NCBI GenBank assembly: GCA_002205965.3
Contig: NADL03000034.1
Coordinates: 372,001 to 436,000, forward strand
Direction of reading: 5' to 3'
Origin: Kappaphycus alvarezii
Taxonomy: Eukaryota; Rhodophyta; Florideophyceae; Gigartinales; Solieriaceae
DNA: 64,000 nt
Positions 55,706 to 64,000 of this stretch are shown in pieces. Within the stretch, counting starts at the first letter, position 1. Each line of letters opens with the position of its first letter. Made by a program: the position numbers and the translations under genes. The notes below the pieces were generated by a model. That model made no database searches, was not told where the DNA came from, and was given only the letters and a program-made list of their open reading frames with translations.

Positions 55706-58700
55706 GTTGGTTGGGAATGGCGCACCGAGAGAATCAAAGCCACCCTATTGGGACTGGCCCCGCAGTTAGAAGAGGGGCGAAACGTGCCTCGGCATCATGA
55801 AAAATTTTGCAGCTTCAACTACTTTACGGATAATACGGATATTCCGGGCCACAACCGACCGTACATTTCAAATATTTAATCACCCCACATTTGCTCTTTA
55901 CGGATAATACTGTACGCCATTAGAATTACAGTGGCAGACTCAATCTAATATTCTCTAGATTGTTACTGAAATGCAATTTCCAAATAAAAACGAAAATTAC
56001 ATATCCCTTATATTAATGCAACAGGAAATATGGAAAAAGCAACGTAATAGGGTCAGGAATCTCTACCAGCACGTTTCAAAGCCGGTACTGCACGTTAATT
56101 GGCTCAAAGGTTTCCGGTCCAATGGAAATGGCCTTTTCGAGTGTCATACTTGAAATGACCAAAAGGGGGGAAATTGGGTTGGTTTTCTGTGAGTAATGGA
56201 AAGGTTGGGAGTCCTCTGACGAAAATGCCACGTCAATACAACTGCAAAGAACGCAACTACGCGCTTTGTACCACCTGGGGTGGCCTCTAAGGTCCGTATT
56301 CCAGACGAAAAAATCCTGCCGGCATCTTTGTAGAGAGAAAAACTGGGATAATTAAATAAAGATTAGACTTGGCCTGCTAAACAGACACACCCCAGCAAAG
56401 ACTCAATCGATGTCTATTTCAGCAAGGGCACGGAAGAAAATTACTCCAATAAAATTTCGGGAAGCCGAGGAAACAACAGGTTACAAGCCCCCGTTGTACA
56501 TGTTGTGCTTATAGAAAGCGACGGCGACGAATGCTCGAGGTGAGCGATCTTGATTAAAACCGACAGGTAAGCGACAGCTGGAAACCCTCGATTTTTGTGA
56601 CAAATACATGCATGAATTAGTACGGCATGGTACCCGGAGCGTTGCTGGTCCTGATTGAGGAGGAATGTCCTTCTAACACGCCTTTCACAGATCGACCAAA
56701 CGTCCAATGCAGACTAACAATGACAATCCCATCGAGGCGGATAACCGCAAAATGGACACATTATACATAGAGTGAAGACTTATTTCATTCTGTGTGACAA
56801 AAAAGTTCTGTAAGGTGCGTTTGGTGACCAACGGTGCATGATAGTCGCTATTTTCGGAATTTTTTTGAACCATTTAATGTAATTGAATGGCTGAAGTATT
56901 TTAGAAACTTTTTTAGACCTTCTATTTGTGTGCTGTGCCAGTGCACAAACTGTTTTCAAAATTACCATATTAAGGGTGGCCTCGGTACCAGTACCGGGAC
57001 TGAAGAAACCGGACATCGACCATTTGAATTACCTTCGCCAACAACTCCCATCAGCATAATAGCTCTGACCTTGCCAATTCGTTTCATCTTCTTTTCTACA
57101 CAAAAAAGTACTTATAAGCTCCCATCGTTCTCAGCCTTTTGAGCTCCCACAGTAAACTCGTCCCCTATCTTCCCAGTTTTCAAACAGACTTCATATAACA
57201 TAACCCTACTTCCTCTGTGAACGCAGATTTTAGCGACGCCAAGCGGTCGAGCACTCAAACTATCATACTTCTCTCAAATTTTCAATATCAAAAATGTGGC
57301 ATTTTTGATCGAACCGTACATTTCAGTTTGTCAAAGAAAAGGGTAAAAATTATAGCTCACGAAAAAATTGAAGGACAAGCTCTGGTCGTTTGCACCTAGA
57401 GATCTGATTTTTCTGTCAAACTACCAACTACGTGTATCATTTCAGTAGGATGAATGTTCGCAGTCAAGATAGAAAAGTTGGCTATCAAAACCCAGAATCC
57501 AGCTTTACGGATGAATATGGCGCATTTACCTACTTATTCTTCCTTTCTAAAAACGTCAAGCTAAAATGAGAAAGGTAGAAATCATTGCTACGTCCGAAAA
57601 TACTGCATCTACTAAAGAATCCAGCCCTCTTTGTTCCGGCACCGAAGACATTTAGGACGAAATTATTTCAAAATCTTAGGAAAAGAGTCTACAGATCGTG
57701 TCGTCTGCAGCGGAAACAAGAAAAACATTTAGAAAGATTTGTATGACGTATAATGATAAGGTTAATGTAAAAAAACTAGAAGAAAAGATTATGGTATCTA
57801 TTAAGACTATATGTAATGATATCCACGATGATTTTGTGAGATTCTCTAGTTTTCATGCCCGCATCACCAGATTACATCCAATCAATTTGTTACTGAAAGA
57901 TAATACTATTAAGTCAGCTGTTCTACACAATAACGTAAAGATTTTTTATCGTAGAGAATTGTTTTCTGGAAATCTTTCAATTATTCTTGAGCATGGAATA
58001 TTTTTTGACGTCGCCAAGCGTTTATTTTTTTCGGGGAGAGGCCTACATCTTCGAAGTCAGGCATCTCATTGAGTGAAGAAATGGAGGTAAGAGATCCACT
58101 GGAAAAGAGTAATGCTTCCATATGAAAACAGATTCATTTCTTTTCTTCCCCTAAAAGGCAATAAATTGACCAAAAAATTCTCCCTAGAGAAGAAAATGAG
58201 GGATAAATCCACAGGAAAGAAACTCCGTGCGACAGAATAGCCTGCCAAAGCTCTACGAGAAAGGAAAGAAATTCTTAAAATGAACATTTAGATCGTATTG
58301 TTTACGAATGCCCCTTTTATTTGCTACAAAAAGAAGGAAGACGATGACTTCAAGATTATGAGAAACATGAGACTTATAAATATAAAGTGTTTCAATAAAT
58401 ATGAAAAGAACTGGGAACAAAGCGAGAAAAATCGATAGTAATGGGACTGGAAAGCATGAGACTAAAGAAAGAGCGAAATTACTTAATAATTAAGAAAAAA
58501 CAGCAATATTTGTGTGCTTGGTTTGTAAAGGGCACTCTTCGTTTCTTGCCATGCCCAAAGATATTCAAAGACCAGATTGAGGGTTCAAAATTATTTGCCC
58601 TCTTTTTCACAGATGCTGTGAAATGAAAGTACTGTGAACGCCCTCACTAGTATTCTAGTATAAACACTACCTGTATGGTTCAGGTTTTTGAACACATTAA

Positions 58701-61700
58701 AAGATTACACCCCCAGTGGTCTGGTACTGGAAACGTAGCTCCATCATTAGAGTAATAGCACCACATAGGTGTTAAATACTCACCATAGTACGGTTCATGT
58801 CCAAATTACGTAAGCGACTTCATCTCTCCTTTTTAGCAATGCCATAATATATCAACATACTTTGCAGAATCAGAAAGCTTCTCAAGGAGTCTCATGTTCT
58901 GTGCACAGACAAATCTATAAAATCTCTCAATATTATACAAATTCCCTTTCGATACTCGAAATTTTCTTTCCACGTCTTTCCGGAGATCTAGACTCCCCTG
59001 CTTAATAACTAATTGCTTCCCTTTTTGTAGAAATTTATCCGATTGTTTGGAGCCAGAACGACTATTTCAGGTACAAATAGGTTTGCAAACCGAAACGGAA
59101 CATTTCGCTTTTTCAGATAGAGTGTGTACTATCAGAGGTAAAACATTTCAATCCTAAACCTCTCTCCCAGAAGAGTCGATGCTTTCATAAAACTCAGTTA
59201 TTCCAAAAATACATTTTCATATCGAAATATAATCGTCAGCAATACAATTCATTCAACACTAACAGAATACATTCCCTCTTTGAACTCGTAGTGTCCTCAA
59301 AATCAGTTGGGCGGTTCTCTCACTACTTTTGGGATCAATTGGTGCAGCAAATTACTCTTGGAAACCCTCTCGTGGTAAAGGAGTCGAGAATCTTCTTTGG
59401 ATTACTTTTTGCTGTATCTTGCAGTTTTTGTTGTGGTGGAAAAATGTGGGCAGTATTTCAAGGCACGTGTGCACAAGTTTTGACCACGAAACTACCGTTT
59501 TACTACAGTATGGGCCATAGTACGGAGGAAATCAGCGATTTAAGTACTGTAGTGCTAACTTCTTAATCAAAGTATTTTATGACAGTACTGTTTGTAGGGG
59601 TTTTCACAAATTGGTGGAGTCTATAAAAACCTCGGCCTTGGAGTGTTCGGGCTTCGACCACCCCGAGCAGATCGACAGCAAAAGTTAAACCAGCGATTGA
59701 CTGGTGTGCCTCTAAACCCTCACACCTGGTATATCGACAAAAGTTTGGCTGTGCTGCGAGTTCTTCCAATCCGACAAGAAGTCAAAATATCTATTAGATT
59801 TACCTTTCCATTTGATTGCGAGGGGGTATAGCATTCTTTTGTACTATGATCCCTCGGGATAACGCCCAGTGCCGATAGACAAGAGGCTTCCAGGGATCAA
59901 ATCCAGTGCATCAATCCCAGTAAAAAATGCCATTTACTGGGAAAAGAAAGGGGTGAAAAAGATCTGTCCGGCATCTGAAGGGACGGGAGTGCCGTACCAC
60001 GAGAAGTTCATAACCGCGAGTGCCGCGGCTCTAGCATCAACCTGATGAGAAGATAGTATCCTAGGCAGACCTAAAGGGAAAACAAGAAATTAACTTCGGA
60101 GACAGAGGACAGACATCGAGGATTGGAACGTAGAGGCTGATTCTGCATAAAAAAACCTGAGCTATACCAAAAGCGCATCTAGTTTCAATGAATTTATGGA
60201 CGACACCCGCTGCATGAAAAGCATCAAAGTTTCACGAGACGTGAACCTTTCCTGGCCGAGCAATTTCTCGACTCCACAGTTCTTAATCTCCAAAGCCCAA
60301 GAAAACACAAATGAAAAGATATTTTCGGAACTTCAACGTTTTCTATTTGCCAATAAAAATTTATGCGTTTATCTTACCGCTGGAGCACCACAAGCGAGTG
60401 ACCGGACTGTTTATATAAAAATTAAATGCTTCTGAAGACAATATTGCATTTTTAGTCCTTTTATGGCTTAAATTACAGATAATTGACCAGTAGTGCCTCA
60501 ACAATACGCAATGAAACAGGTTAAGAAACTAAAAAATGGATTGTAAAATGGATGTTATGAAAAACGTTCAGACAAAGATCGAATAGATGATAGGCTGCGC
60601 ACGCTATTAATTTTACATCTCTAGCTGATATGATAAAAATATAACTGGACATTTTTTGGTCCTTTTCAGAGCTACTGGGAAGTGTAGGGCGAGTATTTCC
60701 ATCTAAGTTGTTACAAATTGCACACACTGCTTAATAGCTTCTTCAAACCAAAAATTTCCATCGCAAACTCCCTGCTGTGTCTATGAAAGAAATATGGAAT
60801 GACGAAAGTTCCTCGAAAGACGGAAATTAATTAGTAAAAACTGGTATAGCGGCGTTGAGAAAACAAAAGCCGCATGATTGATTGTGCAATGATTAAAATG
60901 TTCCAAAAATGCTTTATGGAGAATTATACAATCACAGAGAAACAATGTAATCAAGTGAACCAGGAGCAGGTCATCAAAGTTGAGGTGAAAAGAGGCTAAA
61001 ATCACACTTCGAGTCAATATATTGTAGTGGAGACCACTTTTGGGTACACGTGCGAAGAAAAAATGGCTCGAATTTAAGCTGGATTCCGTTCATTACGGCG
61101 AAAGCTACTGATCAAGACGAAAAAAATTAATGGAAAAACGAATTGGCACGAGCATACCTCCGTTTATTGTAAATATAAATAAGTAATATACGTAGATATA
61201 ACAGATAATTAGTAGTAGTAGTAAGCGGTACAAGATGCTAAAAATGATGGGGGTCGACCGCAAAAAAATAAAACATACCGAGTCTAGGAGCCCGCTCGTA
61301 TACTCGAGATGTTGATCTCGAGTTTAGTTCATATCGATAATGAGTTGTGTAGACTCTATAAGAGTATTTAGGCGGAATAATAGAAAATATATACTTAAAA
61401 GGCAAAATGAGGTTTAGTGGCTGTTTATGTAAGTCAACTGTGAATCATCCGTCACTCCCAGAGATAATGGCTGCAATTTTACTTCGAGATAGTCTCGAGA
61501 AAGATTAATTAGTCCCATTTTGGTTAGCAGAATGAAAATTATAATGATATATACACATCCTATCGTAATTGGTAGTAGTGATTTACTGTTCAAGTGATAG
61601 TTTAGTTCACATTACTCTTGCCCTTGTTTCCTAGAACTTACTTGTAGTCCTAATAGTTCAGTGTGCCGCCCTGTTTTCTGGACGTTTGTTGATTCTATCA

Positions 61701-64000
61701 GATTCAAACGCATTAAGTCAAAATTACTGCGAAAAATTTAATTAAGCAGAGTTTGCTGAAAACTTCGAATATGGAGCGCTTAATACAATAAATAGGAACT
61801 CTATGGCATCAGTATACAAGAAAAAAGGGTTTAAAGGAGCCTTTATTACTTTCGTTAAGTATTTATGCAGTCCTATAGTCTGTCAGAACAACATAAATAT
61901 CAGAAAACATAAATCTGTGTTGTAAGAAGGTCATGATAAGATTTTTCCCAGAAAAACACCAAAGGAAGGAATTGTTGCAGTATTCATGTCACTTGACCAG
62001 TTGAAAGTGAGAGAGTTTCACACTGTCCAATTATAACATTTTATTTTAAACGGCGCTTATAGATAGGCGTTTTATCAGAAGCATTGTTCACAGGAGGGGA
62101 AGCCGTTTGAAAACGTCACAGTAGTGACGTAAATGTCATAAGTTAGACTCTATTTTCACTCTATGGAAATAATGATTTGATAATTTCAAGAAAAAAAGCA
62201 TTCTTAACGATATAAAATTAATCTAAGAGACCATTTACTACCATGTGCAGCAATCTTTTACTTGTGGATACATAGAATGGAAAGTATGTAGTTTCAGTAC
62301 ATCAAAACTATGATATGAAGAGCAATAATTGCAAAAAATTTATGATGAAAAGTAAATCTACGCACATCTTATCCTTAACACGCTCAGAAACACATAATTG
62401 CACAGTTTTTTTGGTTCCCGAAAGCAGTAGAGTACTATTATTACAAGTTATTTATGAAGGGGTCACGTTCTATAATATAAATAGTTACGAACTCGTTGTC
62501 GTGACTTCGTGCTCTACAATATTTTCTATGTTAGACTTTCAAAAACCATCTCCGTGTGCTAATTCACCACCTCAAACAGCATGGAAAACTTTTATCACTT
62601 TAACTGAGTAGCGGAAAAATAAAATTTTGACGCCGGACAAAATAATATTAATAACTATGTTAATCTGCTGATTCCTTCGAAAAAAATCTCTGTTAATATC
62701 ATTTAAAAAAGCATTAGTTTATAAAATTAAAGAAATTCTGCATCGTACAGTAAAATGTGCCCATAGATGTCCCGTTAAGGTCTTTCCATTTGTAATCCAG
62801 TTATGGGGCTATCAAAAGCAATAGTTCCAATCTAAAACGAATTATTTTTCTCCTAGTTTGGCTATTTAGAGTGATTAAAGGGCATATTTATCGTTTTAAT
62901 AGTTGAAGTAAGGAAATCAAAGCCATAAAAAGAGTTTTACCATCATCAAGCCATATGTTGCATCTCTCGCTGCTGATAAATTTCATAATTCTAAACATTA
63001 TACCCTATTTTCCTGATGCAAATATCTTTTATAAGGCCTCATATTCAATCTTTTGTCTTGAAGGTGGAGCTCCGAACGCGACTTTTGATTCCTTTCATAA
63101 ATAAACTCTCCTAACATGGAACAACTTATTAAATCCCCAAGGTCGCGTAAAAGTTATTTACGGTAGTTTAAATTTTACATTTTCATTCTTCCGATAAACT
63201 TTTAGTTCGACATAAATGACAATATACCCGTAGAGAATGCAGAGATATTATTTTTTCCACTATTAATTGGAGGTACTCCCCTACACTGCACGTCTACTTT
63301 GAATGGAGTTTATGCTGGTTTTTTGCGCGAATTTCAAAATTCTGATAGGCGTCTCATAGTATACTTCAGAACTTTTCAACAGAAAAGGAAGATAGTGAAG
63401 GGTATCTATTTACTTTAATTCTTTAAAGAAACGCAAATGTTCTCCTCAATTAAAATATTCGCCTGTAATTCTACAAAAGTTACTCAATTCTATAATGAAT
63501 GACTCAATTTCTAAAAAGCTCCAAAAAAATAGATTAATTAGACGCGAATGGTTAATATGAACCTGGAATTAATTTTAACCATTGCTTTTTTTCTAAATAT
63601 CATCCAAGAAATTCTAGTACTGAGCGGAACTTCCGGAAACCTTTTAAGGTAGCTTATCGATTTAATCTCAGTTTCTGTACTTATTTAATGCCTTTTCTAA
63701 TTTACGTTTTTAATTTTCAGAGATTGCAAAAAATTATGATAGTTACAAGTCGTTATTTTATGAATTTATTGTTTAAATGAATCTTAAAAGACAAATATTT
63801 GGAAATGATGTCCTTCTATACCCTTTTTATTAAAATCGGAAGAAACTTTATTCCCCGAAGAGAATATATAAAAATAGAATATTTGCTGCGGAACATATTG
63901 AAAATTTCATGCAAAAATTTTAAAACTGAATCCTGAAATCTTAGGTTAAGTAAATTATTTCATCATTGGTCTGGAGAATGAAACATTGTAATTTTTTTCC
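55706..64000. other. AT-rich gene desert
   Basis: No gene, RNA or element recognised. Base composition becomes strongly AT-rich from about 57 kb, with stops dense in all frames. The longest frame, 57698-58072 (124 residues, Lys/Ile/Phe-rich), starts at a GTG and shows no family motif. Frames at 59291-59566, 60196-60435 and 62315-62611 are likewise unrecognised. A GTA trinucleotide run lies near 61211-61222. Confidence 0.45.

Noticed and set aside
57698-58072. A gene in the AT-rich region (124-residue frame)
   Set aside because: Begins with GTG, no motif, amino-acid content follows the AT bias, and stops surround it.

Overview
The window is nuclear DNA of a eukaryote with compact, mostly intronless genes packed into small clusters and separated by long fields of decayed transposable elements. 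Conserved genes are uninterrupted or carry one short GT-AG intron. Gene neighbours are convergent or divergent with only a few hundred bases between them, and copia, DIRS-like, non-LTR-like, Tc1/mariner, Harbinger and piggyBac remnants fill the rest. This layout is what is known of florideophyte red algae such as Chondrus. That assignment is an inference from architecture, not from a marker gene.

Layout. 1-570: 3' fragment of a reverse transcriptase element cut by the window edge. 1417-14726: main gene island, in order NSE2-type SUMO ligase (+), small membrane protein (-), coiled-coil protein (-), orphan protein (+), UTP6 (+), MFSD5/MOT2-type transporter (-), type II membrane glycosyltransferase-like protein (+), squalene monooxygenase (-). 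15967-17492: a Tc1/mariner element with both terminal inverted repeats. 17.5-35.3 kb: retroelement graveyard with five copia relics (one with both LTRs, 25610-31283) and pieces of an RT family. 35605-39117: second, two-gene island, a GDT1/TMEM165-type ion/proton exchanger (+) and a large RNase H-fold nuclease (-). 39.6-54.6 kb: stacked RT elements (one inserted in reverse inside another), a Harbinger transposase, a DIRS-like RT/RNase H, a piggyBac transposase and a second mariner. 54.6-64 kb: increasingly AT-rich DNA with no gene I can recognise.

The island genes are housekeeping (DNA repair, ribosome biogenesis, sterol synthesis, ion and molybdate transport, glycosylation) and show no common pathway. 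Three conserved genes (squalene monooxygenase, GDT1, nuclease) can be read only across single-base frameshifts, and most of these lie on or beside runs of G or C. Either the assembly has homopolymer errors or several genes are decaying together.

The most informative observations are: an 11-bp target duplication that, once the insert between the copies is mentally removed, reconnects a broken RT reading frame; canonical E2F-type sites upstream of the SUMO ligase and the coiled-coil gene; the large nuclease; and the palindrome pair flanking the piggyBac.
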